From Gnetum montanum (taxonomy: Eukaryota; Streptophyta; Gnetopsida; Gnetales; Gnetaceae), in assembly GCA_015680685.1 (NCBI GenBank), contig MNCI01027123.1:411268-475267 (forward strand): 64,000 bases of DNA, written 5' to 3'. The translations under genes and the position numbers were made by a program. The number at the start of each line of letters is the position of its first letter. Positions within the stretch are counted from its first letter, which is position 1. Positions 23,121 through 33,959 of the stretch are shown here, piece by piece. Under the pieces are notes generated by a model. It saw nothing but the letters and a program-made list of their open reading frames with translations. It did not search any database and had not been told where the DNA came from.

Positions 23121-24360
23121 TATGACAACATTAAAACTTACCTTCTGCATGGCGAACCACCGCACGAGCTAACGCATTCACAAAAGGACACAGTACGCAA
23201 GCGTGCCAGGCAATACGTCATCATTGGAGACAGTACTCTCTGTAGACGCTCCTTCGATGGGGTATTACTCACCTACGTTAATAATGATCAAGCACGGTGA
23301 ATAGTTAGTGAGGTCCACAAGGGGCTGTGTGGAGGACACGTAGCCCTGCGAGCCATGGCCGCTAAAATCAGACACCTAGGGTACTATTGGCCGTACATGG
23401 AAAGAGACTGCCTTACCAAGGTTAAGACGTGTGATACGTGCCAGCATTATGCAAACCTAATACACATGTCGCCAACTGAGTTACACACTACTCAGATTAC
23501 TTGGCCATTCCAACAATGGGGACTGGATATCATAGGTTCCATCGCGCCTAAATCTTCCATAGGACATAGCTTCATTATCACCGCCATCGAGTATTTTACA
23601 AAATGGGTTGAAGCTATCCCTCTACAAAAGATTACATCTCAACAGGTTTGCCATTTCATCTTAGACAATATTTGTAGCCAGATTTGGGCTCCCTATAACT
23701 ATTGTGACTGACAACAGGCCACAATTTAGTAGCACAGAAACCAAATCTTTTTGCGATAATCTTGGTATCAAGCAATCGTTTTCTTCACCCTATTACTCGT
23801 AAGTAAATGGTCAAGCAGAAGTGACAAACAAGGTAATTATCAATCTACTTAAGAAGATGCTCAGCAATAACAAGAAACGATGGCATGAAAAAATCCTCTA
23901 CATGCTATGGGCGTATCGTACGACGTGCAGAACAGCCATAGACAGGATGCCCTACAGCCTAGTCTATAGATCTGAAGCAGTGTTGCCCTTGGAATTATAG
24001 GTTCCCTCATTGCGGATGGTCCTATCCATGATTATAAATGAGACTCAACACAACGAGTCTAGAATCGTGGATTTAGACTCACTGGAGGAGAAATGCATCC
24101 AAGCGCTTGACACCATCTAAAAATATCAGGATAAACAGAGACAGAAGCATCGGCACAACCTGCATCAACGACCGATCAAGAAAGGAGACTTAGTTCTCAA
24201 GGCCATTCGTGAACCAGTAGGCAAATTCTCTGCAAACTGGAAAGGCCCTTTCCTGGTCATCGGCGCATATGGCAACGGAGCATTCAAGTTAGTGGATATT
24301 GACGGCAACGAGTTATCAAATCCAGTAAATCATTTGTATTTGAAGCGGTACTACATCTGA
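23121..24360 (+). pseudogene. pol: Element C integrase
   Basis: The zinc domain is complete: His in EVHKGL, His in GGHVALR, then Cys pairs in KTCDTCQHY. The core has Asp in WGLDIIGSI, Asp in VTDNRPQF after a one-base frameshift near 23690, and Glu in NGQAEVTNKVI. The C-terminal part reads KGDLVLKAI, NWKGPFLVIGAYGNGAF and ends HLYLKRYYI at TGA 24358. Stops interrupt it at 23118, 23298, 23799, 23998 and 24118. All three core acidic residues survive, but the broken frame excludes activity. Confidence 0.9.
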
Positions 24361-24364
24361 AGAT

Positions 24365-24760
24365 TAGCTCGGTTCAAATGCAAGGTAACAAATGTCCACT
24401 ACGATGTAAAACTGGCAAAGTTGTACACGTCCGCTATGATGTAAAACTGGCACTTCTTGCACGCATCCACCAAGACGCTAAACTGGCAAAGTTTTCGACC
24501 ATCTGTCATGACGTGAAACTGGCAAGGTAAGCATACATCTGCTGAGACGCTAAATCAGCACAGACTTGTCCCTGGGTCATGACATAAAATTGACACCCAC
24601 AGCACGGTCTGCTGGGACCATAAACCAGCTCTTCCATCGTCTACTATGACGTAAAACTAGTAGGTTCCAGTCTACCCGGACATTAAACCGGGACCATAAC
24701 CTACTGAGGCTTAAAACTAGCAACAACTATCAACCATGACTCAAAACTGGAATCTGCCAT
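24365..24760 (+). repeat. Diverged repeats with a TAAAACTGGCA core
   Basis: About ten units of 30-45 bases contain variants of ATGACGTAAAACTGGCA (for example near 24403, 24439, 24473, 24514 and 24650). Such variable repeats between integrase and 3' LTR are known in Ogre-like elements. The shared TAAAACT core links them to the repeats at 15440-15670. Confidence 0.7.
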
Positions 24761-25945
24761 GTATTTCATGAAGCAAGCGAGCGTGATCATTCTTGCACAG
24801 CATCCCTACCAGATGAAATGAGTAGGACATTGGAACAGACGCAACGCCGCTACCCCGCTGGCATCCTGCTGATTCCTCGAACATGCCGAAAGGCATACTA
24901 CTGACCCCTCAGAGATGTTGCTATGACGACCGCTCTGTAGTTGCACCTCCTGGGATCAATTTCGCCGCTTGGGGCTCTAAAGAAACCATGGTCATCCATA
25001 GTCTCAGTGGCCTCCATCCATCGTCGTCACCAAACTCTGGCCTAGCAAATTCATCTAACTTGTTCTTTGCCCAGTCATTTGAGCAAGACGAATCTGGCTG
25101 TCGATGGCGGTTTCATGAACCGTGGCATCAACATTGGAATGCTTGCTCCCTGTTATGGTCCTTGTTTCATGGCCGATGCTCTCCTTTTCTCTTTGGATGG
25201 TGCTTGTTTCAACAGCTTCCCTCCTTAGCGATTAGGACGATTGCTTCTGCGCTCTGCTCTCTATTATGTTTTGCAGGTTACTTGCTACGACAACGTTGAT
25301 TGAGAATGCTTTCATCAGAAGGCGAGGTGTCGCAGCGTCCTGAAGTGGTTACTTAGACTAGCCTGGCCCCTTAGGAGTGCAAACCCTAACCTCTCCCTCC
25401 TTCAGATGCTTTACTTTATTTTCTCCTCCCTTTGTCCTCATGACCGCCTTTACCCCCTGCTTTGCTTGTACAGAGCATGAAAATTCGAACAAACTATTTT
25501 GCATTTTCATGTCCATGAACTGGCGTAATGCAACTCGCCTAGTGGAATGTAGTTAAGAAAAAAAAGGGGGCAAAGTTTGGCAAAATGGATGTAAAACAAC
25601 TCATCCAAGCCACGCGGGCGTAACACAACTCATCCGCGCAAGCCCTCCATATACCGTATGACGGCGTAACTTCTCACAAATACATTCGCGGAATGATGCT
25701 ATGACTTGTTTGCCAAAGTTTCATGTTCACGTGCTTGAGTCTTCCCCGAACCTATCTTTCCTCATGTCTGTGAAATCCCCCCTATGCTCTCCTCCCTACC
25801 CTACCTTTGCACTTCCAGGTTTTGACAAGGCAACATTTGAGCAATCTCCAATGGACGCCATTGGTGCCTTTACCTCTCTGGTGTTTCGTATTCTTTGTCG
25901 ATGTCTTTCAGGAAAGCCCTCTAAATGTCAACAAAGAGGGGCCAT
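24761..25945 (+). other. Element C 3' untranslated region
   Basis: An open frame of 138 codons at 24883-25299 (Cys-, Leu- and Trp-rich) has no recognisable domain and I do not call it a gene. A second open frame at 25701-25958 runs into the LTR. Two polypurine-like tracts are present: AAGAAAAAAAAGGGGG at 25555-25570 and AAAGAGGGG at 25933-25941. Only the second is next to the LTR. Confidence 0.6.
25933..25941 (+). other. Polypurine tract of element C
   Basis: AAAGAGGGG lies four bases before the 3' LTR, where plus-strand DNA synthesis is primed in LTR elements. The four-base gap (CCAT) is slightly unusual. Confidence 0.5.
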
Positions 25946-27339
25946 TGAAACACCATAAAAATTTTGAGGCCTTGATGGTTCAACGGAATCTAGCGACTCA
26001 GGCAAGGAGTCGCGACAAGGCGTAGCATAGTACAAATGAACTTCAGGAGGCAAAACAAAACAATGGGTGCATGGCGGCAAGCCTTCCACTTTGCGAGTTT
26101 TATATGTCTCAAAATCTCAATATTTAGCATATTATGCTGCATTACGCAACATAGCATAACACCGTGTTACGCAGTGTAACATCAAAGACAGTCCACCACA
26201 ACATCAAAGATGGCAAACATTCAAGACTCCGACAACCCAGCAACAATCTGCAGCATGCCGCTCATTTCAACAGGTTTTCTTTCCTGGTTAAGGGGCCCAT
26301 TACGCTGCGTTACGTAGTGCAGCATAACAAAACCTTGAAAGGGATTTATCAGAAATAGAGGAAGTGTGGCGATAATACTTCAACTTTTGCGGGTTCGTTA
26401 TTTTACGCTGAATCACGCTATGATGCGTAATGTAGTGTAATGCAACGTAATTCAAGTAACAATAGCACAATTCAGATGTCAGTAGCCCATACGCCAAAAT
26501 ACGCTCTCTAGTGTATTGCAGTGTAATCAAAGGACAGTTTGTTGCCAGAGTCCACACAAGAGTAGTTTGCGACGCCTTACACAGCATAGCGCCGCAAACT
26601 TAAACGACAACATATCAAGTCAACGGCATCTTATAAGTTCAGGACACACGTCACCTAACCCACGTTTTCCTCCTGACCCTAACCTTATAAATGCCCCAGT
26701 TGACGAAGATCAAAGGGTTGGCAAAAATTTCTCTTTCAAGGTTGGCAAAAGACCAAAAAGAGAACCAGCGATCGTGAGAACATCAGAGGTGATTGGCAAG
26801 AACTCTTGATCAAAAACAATCAGCTACCAGATATTCTTCCTCAGGTCTGACTGCCTTGCACCCAGATTGGCTAGAACAAGGTAGATTGACCCTCGCTTGT
26901 TTCATCTTTAGATAACTTTCTTACTGCTGGCATGTGCTTCGTCCAAACCGAAGCCTACTTATAATCATTGTATCCAACATATTGTATTCATAAATTAAAT
27001 CCCAGATCTTGTGGTCGCACCCTCGCACTCTCTATAAATCCGATTCCTTGTGTCCTATTTATACAGATTTGGCAATTGCATCTAAATCGTTTACATCGTT
27101 TTCAATTGTTTTTCGAGGTTAACAATATTGCATCTCCTCATAAAGAACCATCATTTCACCATCAAACTATTGTAAAAATTTTACTGATTAGGTAAGTCCC
27201 TGTCTGATCGACAAGACCGTTCAGGGCACCTTAGATTCGTTTCTTTCTCCAGCACTGCCCTCGCATGGATCCGAGGTTAGAACTATGTACATGGACTTTC
27301 GTTCGGTATTTCTAGCAACCGACGTTTTCCGTCGTTACA
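25946..27339 (+). repeat. Element C 3' LTR (1394 bp)
   Basis: Starts TGAAACACC and ends GTCGTTACA, followed at once by the target duplication ACCAT. Same length as the 5' LTR; differences are mainly C/T and G/A. Many of the GCGTAA hexamers of the 5' copy are here GTGTAA or GCATAA. Confidence 0.93.
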
Positions 27340-27344
27340 ACCAT
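27340..27344. repeat. Target site duplication ACCAT, right copy (element C)
   Basis: Perfect match to 9775-9779; marks the right border of element C. Confidence 0.85.
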
Positions 27345-27849
27345 GACCATGAGGGACTTGTCACTTATGGTCTCAACACATACATTTGAAAGTATGATCT
27401 ATCTACCCACTACTAGGATAAGTGATGTCAAGGCTTCCATTTGTGTAGATTGTTGTGATTATTGACCTTATGGTGTATGATAATCAACCTATTGTACCTT
27501 TCTAGTTCCTCCATATGGGGTTATTTTGGATAATCTTGACCTCACCCTTATCCTTTGCATTTATAATGCTCTCCATGTAACCTATTCTTCCTAGGTTATG
27601 AAGGTTCTTCTACCTTGAGATAGCCACTACTTCACTCCCTTCAAAGCACAAACTTCAAGTCAAAGATGAAAGTCCCTTGGTTACTGTTGCTCTCTATAGA
27701 AGCATAATAGAATCCTTGAGGTTTTTTATCATTTAAGGCCTAATATTAAATTTTTCACATTGTATCTTTCAAGGCTAATGTAAGAACCTAAACTTAACTA
27801 CATGAATGTTCTCAAGAATGTCTTGAGATATGCAAAGAGACCATGGACT

Positions 27850-28340
27850 TTGCTATAAAATTTGTCAAATGGAATTGCAACTTCCATGCATTTTATGATG
27901 TTGATTGGAATGGATATCTTCAAGAGACAAAGTCTACATTAGATTCAATCATCTTATATGGGACCAACCCCATCTATTAGAGTAGTAAGAAGAATATTAT
28001 CATGGTTCTTTCATCATGAGAGGCTAAATTTATTACAATGGGGGATTGCATCTAACACATCTTATGACTCAAGAAAATTTTTACTTAATTGGGGTTTAAA
28101 GTATTTTTTCTCATTAAGGTCATGATGGATAACAAACTAGCAATTCAACTCTCAAAGAAGCATGTCCTTCACAAAAATTTCAAGCATGTTGATATTAAGT
28201 AATACTTCATCAAGGAAGAAGAGGAAGTGAAGGAAGGAAACATTCTGCTCAAGTATATGCGTACACAAAATCAATTGGTTGATATCCGTACAAAGCCTCT
28301 TGAAGCATACAAATTGGACTATCTATTAAAGAAATAAGAA
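27850..28340 (+). pseudogene. pol: Ty1/copia RNase H remnant
   Basis: The end of a copia polyprotein can be read with frame changes: YDVDWNGYLQ (Asp of the RNase H first strand), RKSTLDS-like, GTNPI then WS-SKKNI, the DNKLAIQLSKK block (28130-28160), KHVDIK, then EGNILLKYMRTQNQLVDI and TKPLEAYKLDYL. This is the usual order of the copia RNase H C-terminus. Upstream RT is not recognisable. It is followed directly by a candidate LTR at 28401. Confidence 0.75.
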
Positions 28341-28400
28341 AATGATATCCTCAAAGCTCTAACTCCATGGTTCTCGCACATTGCACACTAAAGAAGGATG

Positions 28401-28798
28401 TGTTAGAAATAGTGTGAATGTGTACTCTTAACTCCTCCATCCATGTTTACTTTGATGTTGAATAGAGTAGGATATAGCAGCAGTCTTTCCTTTGATGTTG
28501 TGATAGTTAATCTTGATATAATAGGTGTTATAAGTGTGTTTATATGAAGGAAAATGATCTTAGAAGGTTAGGGATTGAGAAAACTTGCAAAAAGAGTAAG
28601 AAGGGTCCAAGAGCATTCATGTGTGTCCCATATTCCAAAAGGCAAAATCCTCATCAAAAAAGTATAAATAGGGGTGAACCCCTCCCATTGTAACTTGCCT
28701 TCTTTTTGCATTTGGGTTGAACTGAACAGAAGCTCTTCCTTAAATTCTTAAGTGTTCTTATGTAAGTTGCATGTGTGCTTCAGGAAGCTCTCCTAACT
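28401..28798 (+). repeat. Candidate copia 3' LTR
   Basis: TGTTAGAAAT follows a purine tract (AAAGAAGGATG) right after the RNase H, as in many copia LTRs. A TATAAATAGG box is at about 28662. The matching end CTAAC(T) near 28793-28798 would give a 398-bp LTR; this right border is uncertain. Confidence 0.5.
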
Positions 28799-30430
28799 TT
28801 TTTTTTCTTCTTTCTTACATTCTTAATATATGTGTTGCACATGTTTTCCTTTATCCATACACTCATTTACAAAAGAAGCTATCTTAACTTACAAAAATTA
28901 GTAAACAACCCATGAAGTCAAATTCAGTTTAGTCAATACCAAGCTATGTATAAATGATTTCATAGGAATTTTTAGATTTGAAGTTGCTTTCCAAACATGT
29001 TTTTAACAAGTTACTTTGTAGGTTGATAATATTGCAAATGAAAACAAGATAAAGATTCCTAGCCAGCATATAGTATAGACAAAATGCCAACATCACATAG
29101 AACTTTAATGGTTGACAAAGACTACAAAATTGCAAATTCATTTAAATTCATGGAAACTTATAGAAAACCCAATATTATATTAGAAAGCTAAAAATATAAT
29201 TAAATTATACAATTAATGGATTCCACATGTTTAAACAATTCATATTTAATGTTGACTTATGCAAGGTATTGTGATTCATTCATAGTTTGACATCTCATTT
29301 TTCACAAAAAGGTTAATTGTATATCTGAAATATCTATCTAGAAAAGAAAAAGTTAATTCATCTATTCAAAAGAGAAGTAATTTGTTAGTTATTTTTTATA
29401 TTTTTTAGGAAAATAACTATAGGTTCTATCTTTTCAACTTGTCTATCATGGCTAAGATGAACAACATTCTATTTTAGGATAAGTAAAAATATGATTTGAT
29501 ATTAATATAAAAATACTTATTTGGACTAAATTCGAGTTAGTGAGAACATTAAAAAATTATTTGTTTAATTTAAAACATTAAAAGCTATTGTAAAACATAA
29601 CCAATTGAGCTAGCTTCTTGAGCCACATTAACTAAATAACACTAGCAAGTGCATGTAAGCTATGGAAACATTGAAAATGAGAAAAATATTTCCAATTGCT
29701 ATAAAACAAATGCCATAAAAGAAGAATAAAAAATCCAGCTTGATGTTTTAATTAAATTATCTAAAATGTGATCTAATATCTTAAATCATTTCATTGTCCG
29801 AAGCAATATAATACATTTCTTAAACCTAAGAGATGCAATAGAATTTTATGTACATGAATACAGTTCCAATTGAATTTCAGTTTACCAAAGAACATTTAAA
29901 AGCATATCCTCAACTATTTGAAGGCACTAACAAGCCATCTGGAGATAATGAAGGGCCGAAATATTTAAAATGGCTGTATCAAAATTATTGGGGAAATTAT
30001 CTAGTTGGTAAAATTTGAATAAAATTAATTTTGTAATGAATGGAGTTCCAGAAAATGTCCAAAGGGGAAAAAAAAATTTTATTTAAATAATATCATGGAA
30101 GACCTTAATTCAAAGGAAAACTATTGGTTTGCTCTTATTTAGCTTAAATTAAGATATACAATTGGCAGAACATGAATAGGATCTGATCATCTAAGAGTTG
30201 AAAATAGTCAAATATAGATAACTGAAAATTCTTTGGGAAGAGCAAACATGAGAACTATGCAATACAAATAGTAACAATGAATATGAATATATTAGATTTT
30301 CCTAACGTTAATGCATATTAAACATAAATAGAATATTACAATTGCAAATTTAATTAATTTCTTTCAAATGTTAAAAAGAATATTTAATAACTTTTTAATG
30401 ATATTTTCAAAACATGTATTTTTATTCCGT
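28799..30430. other. AT-rich intergenic DNA
   Basis: Poly-T and A/T-rich sequence with no frame longer than about 65 codons and no motif I recognise. Confidence 0.6.
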
Positions 30431-30459
30431 CTCAATTTCTTTAAAACGGAAGTAGCAGG

Positions 30460-30723
30460 CTAGGTCTTTTGATAGGGGGGCGAAGAAATTGTTAGAACGG
30501 GATTGCTGATGCAGTATGTTGAACACAGCGTAAACTTGCCGTTAAATGCTAAGGCTGCGACGTAAGCGATGTCAAAGACGGGCGGCAGAACGCAACTGAT
30601 ACCAGATGCTGCAAACCTATGCAACCAAACCTTTCGAGTAGAAGTCGAAATTTCAAACAACATGAATTCTTCACAAACCGAGCCGTTGAATCTTCTCTTC
30701 GCTTTTATTATTATAAAAGACAT
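30460..30723 (-). CDS. Unrecognised short ORF in a GC-richer patch
   Basis: An 87-codon frame on the minus strand (starts MSFIIIKAKRRFNG) lies in a patch of about 300 bases that is clearly richer in G+C than the DNA on its left. It contains FEISTSTRKVWLHRF, which could be a beta-strand repeat of an F-box/kelch-like protein, but that is a guess. There is no partner exon I can name. It could equally be a gene fragment. It lies about 400 bases beyond the end of the peroxidase coding region, on the same strand. Confidence 0.25.
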   Translation of the reverse strand: MSFIIIKAKRRFNGSVCEEFMLFEISTSTRKVWLHRFAASGISCVLPPVFDIAYVAALAFNGKFTLCSTYCISNPVLTISSPPYQKT

Positions 30724-31122
30724 TACAAACCATTGCGCAGTTGCACGAAATTTTATAGCCGCAATCAGGCTCTAGGGTAGGTATATTTAGCCAGCACGCA
30801 TGCATCACATTATATTATATATAGTTTTCCAATTTGGCCATAGATGGCCGGTTCACCTATCAGTGGTCGGATTCGGATTAGAATTATTAGCGATCTAATT
30901 TGAATCGACTTGACTTCTATAATAAACTTCATTTTTGGAAAGAAATCAATCATTTTCGGACTTCTAATTATGAATCATTATGACTTATTTACCCTGATCC
31001 TTAACACTTACCAACCCGATCCGATATATGATGATACAGAAGGAGATTTGAAAAAGGATATTTTACGAGTTAAAGAGGGATGCAATGATGCAGAAACGAA
31101 TGAAACCAACGCCCAAAGTGCA

Positions 31123-32307
31123 TCAGTTGACGAAGCGGCAGTGGCGACGGATTTGGCCGCTGGGGGGAGTCACCAGGCCAATGCGACCCATACGAACCAT
31201 GGCGTCGGCGAAGTCTCGGAAGAATGCTCCCTCGTCGGACGCGTATAGCCACACTAGAGAACGAGTGGCAGAATTTGAATTTGTATGTGAATCTGAATGT
31301 ACATCTCCGCAGAGAACCTGGTCCGAGTGCAAGATGCCGCGTCCGCTGAGGAGGCGGGAGAAGTAGGAGTTGTCGAATCGGGCGGGGGTGGAGTCCAGGA
31401 AAGCCCCGGCAGCGGCGGAGTGGTTGCTGCGACAGACTTGACCCAGCGATACTGCCAGAGACGAGCTCAGAGACGGATCAGTGTTGTGCGTAGCGTTGAA
31501 AGAGTGAAGGCGGGACACGAAGGAGGAGCAATGAGAGAAGCCCAGCGTGTGTCCACCCGACAGAGCCACCGCGTCGCGAACGCTGAGGCCACGCCGGGCG
31601 AACGCACTGAGAAGCTCGGAAACCTCCATTGTGGGTGTCGGCAGCGCCCTTGTGTCGTTTGCCACTGATAAGATGCCGTCTGTGCGTCCCTTCTCGACTG
31701 GCCAGGCAGGTCCCCCCGCCCCTGCAACTGCCACCGCGGCGGCCTGGGCCAGAATATCGGAGCAGGAAACGTGGCCTGGACATTGCTCCTCCAACTTCTT
31801 CTTTGCGTCGTCGATAACGTAGAACGCCCTCAGTGACACGTTTGGCGGTGCATCCTTCTCCGCCGTGTTGTTCCCGACTGAGTCCAGCAACACCGATGCA
31901 TCGCAGCCCTGCAAAACAATGTAATGTGGCCATGGAATTAATCACCACTTCATAATGACGGACCATTCATTCATTCATTCATTATATGATGCAGCAAAAA
32001 CTAACAGAACAGTGGGCTTAGCCTAGTCTACTGGTATGCTGCTACTGCCTACCCTGATAAAACAGTCGTGGAAGAACATGCGCAGAAGGCGCGCAGGGAC
32101 CTTGGGGTCATGCGCCGTTGCGTTGGACACCACCTCTTGCACCACCTTCTCCATGATTGGGCATGTTTCGGAATAAAAATTGGGGCTCAGCCTCCCATTC
32201 TCATGCATCTGCGCATGACCTCTTATCATGGCCAACGCCAAGGCCAGCAGCGCCAGTGCAATTCCGCAAACCATGTTCATCATCTTCATGCCGTGCATGA
32301 ACTGCAT
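31123..32307 (-). CDS. Class III (secretory) peroxidase
   Basis: Exon 1 is 32307-32053, intron 32052-31909 (144 bp, GT...AG, phase 0), exon 2 is 31908-31123 ending TGA; 346 residues, normal for the family. A hydrophobic signal peptide covers residues 13-28 with likely cleavage near GHAQ (30-33), so the enzyme should be secreted to the wall. The distal site is LRMFFHDCF with Arg76 and His80; the haem-binding proximal site is LSGGHTLGFSHC with His205. The eight conserved Cys are present, plus one extra in DQVLCGD. At least five N-glycosylation sequons (for example SNATA, PNVSL) are visible. It oxidises phenolic substrates with H2O2, as in lignin formation. The style of the second half (FSHCSSF, DSTPARFDNSYF, end CRFVN) reminds me of the Arabidopsis PRX64 group; moderate confidence. 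Only the first of the three usual introns is present. The first of several ATGs was chosen; later ones would shorten only the leader. Confidence 0.92.
31965..31984. repeat. ATTC microsatellite in the peroxidase intron
   Basis: Five tandem ATTC units in the 144-bp intron; potentially length-variable. Confidence 0.85.
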
Positions 32308-32411
32308 CGCCCTTGAATGATTCGTTGCTGCAGCTGTGATGACTATGATTATGGTTGCTTGTGTTCGTCGTTGGGTACTTCCCTTGATTCTCCTCAGGTG
32401 CTGTGGTATGA

Positions 32412-32418
32412 TATTTAT
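32412..32418 (-). promoter_or_regulatory. Candidate TATA box of the peroxidase gene
   Basis: On the minus strand ATAAATA stands about 105 bases before the first ATG, a normal position for a plant gene with a short leader. Nothing else confirms it. Confidence 0.4.
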
Positions 32419-32742
32419 TTGGGCAGAGCTGTAAATATGCGGTCCAGTGAACGTTGTGGTTGGTGGCCGCGGCGTAAGACAGCCAAGGCCCGGAGTGAAG
32501 CAACGCCTACGTCTGCACGTACACTTGTAATTCTGGCAATAAAGAAACTCAACGTATTAAAAACCTAACAACACCTGCGTGCTTGGCAAGTCTGTTTGGC
32601 AATGGCAGTGCAACAGCGAGGGCGCTAAACTTGGCTTACAAAGTCAAGCAAGGATCTAAACCCTTGTGACTGACCACTGTCCCAAACTCCAAGCCAAGCT
32701 TTGGTTCAGAAACGTTTTCGCACCTTTGCTAGCATAACCCAT

Positions 32743-32821
32743 CTGAACCAGGTGAGATGGATTAAACATATTACATCTCATGGAGAAAACACTGAACCAA
32801 GTGAGATGGATTAAACATATT
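32743..32821 (+). repeat. Direct repeat of 30 bp, 49-bp spacing
   Basis: CTGAACCAGGTGAGATGG and the following ATTAAACATATT (32743-32772) recur at 32792-32821 with one mismatch. A local tandem duplication upstream of the peroxidase gene. Confidence 0.9.
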
Positions 32822-33959
32822 CCAAACGGGAGAATTAGGTGCTTGATGTTTCAATTTCTCCAAACTACCTGCATGGAATGTTCGGCAACAGCGATTCCTC
32901 TTGCACGGAAAGAGTTTGGAAGTTACACTCAGCAAAACTAAATTTTAAGACCACAGCGCCAACAATTATTTCATTCAAAGTCACATTCTAGTAGCCAGAT
33001 TACGAGTTAAACGTAATAGTTAATCGCGTTCACACCTAACTGTACATAAATTAAATAAGTGTAAAATCTTGAAAATAAGCATATTGAATTGGCATAGATA
33101 ACTCAAAATTTCCGGTGAAAAACCAATATTCGAATTGTAGAATTCAAATAAAATTAAAATAAATATCAGAGATTAAATATTTTTATTATAAATTTAATTG
33201 ATTTTTCTTAAATGTTACCAAGAATTGAAAATTCATAAATGTAAGAAAATTTCAATTTCATGAAGGTAAATTTTAATAATCTTCTTTTTCCTTAGATATT
33301 CGATGGTCTTCTAACAAAATTTGGTTAGAATCTCTAAGAAATATAGAACTTTGCTTTTCCTTTCCCCCCAAATATCAAAATCATGGATAACACTACGAAC
33401 AAGAAGGCTTGGTATAATGGTAGGAACCAACCCGGTTTATGTTATTTTTGTTCCACATGGTGGTTGTAAGATCATTAAGGTTTAAGGAGGTAATAAAATC
33501 TGTTTATAAATTTTTTTTATTATAATGCAAATTTTATTTAGTTATTTTAAAAATTAAAACTCTTGATTTGTATTTTTTTAGGGAACAGCTAATCATTTAT
33601 ATAACGAGAGGGGTGAATCCCTAAATCAGCAATTACAACAACAATATCATCATGGAAGGTAGAAGATCCTCCAACAAAACATACGAACACCTAGACCAAT
33701 CAAAAAGCCCAAGGCATTCCTATAGGGTATTGAAACCCAAAAAAAAAAAAAAATAGTTATGTGCAACATCATAAAGTTCAGATATGTGTATTCAAAAAAG
33801 CAAAATAACATAGTATATGGGTGCCACATTGGCTCATCTTACAAGGAGTTACAAGTGTTAAACATTATCATTGTGCATTCATGGATGTTTTCCCACAAGT
33901 GAAAGTTGGCAAATGCTTTCAAGACACATAAATCGAGTGAGTTTAGGCACTTTGCACAA
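32822..33959. other. AT-rich intergenic DNA
   Basis: No gene seen. An A13 run is at about 33739-33752. Confidence 0.6.

Larger units (their letters stand above)
9780..27339 (+). mobile_element. Element C: complete Tat/Ogre-type Ty3/gypsy retrotransposon, 17.56 kb
   Basis: Two LTRs of equal length (1394 bp) with TG...CA ends flank the unit, with a 5-bp duplication on both sides. Sense order is gag, protease, RT, RNase H, archaeal-type RNase H, integrase. The second RNase H is the marker of the Tat clade, and large size with an intron between protease and RT is known from Ogre elements. An antisense multi-exon gene sits between protease and RT. LTR copies differ at about 43 of the first 415 positions by eye, nearly all transitions, so the insertion is old. 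All sense genes carry stops. Confidence 0.93.

Noticed and set aside
31085-31966. Several frames of 60-160 codons overlapping the peroxidase gene, on the plus strand and in other minus frames
   Set aside because: They are shadows of the GC-rich coding exon; only the 346-residue frame has domain motifs.
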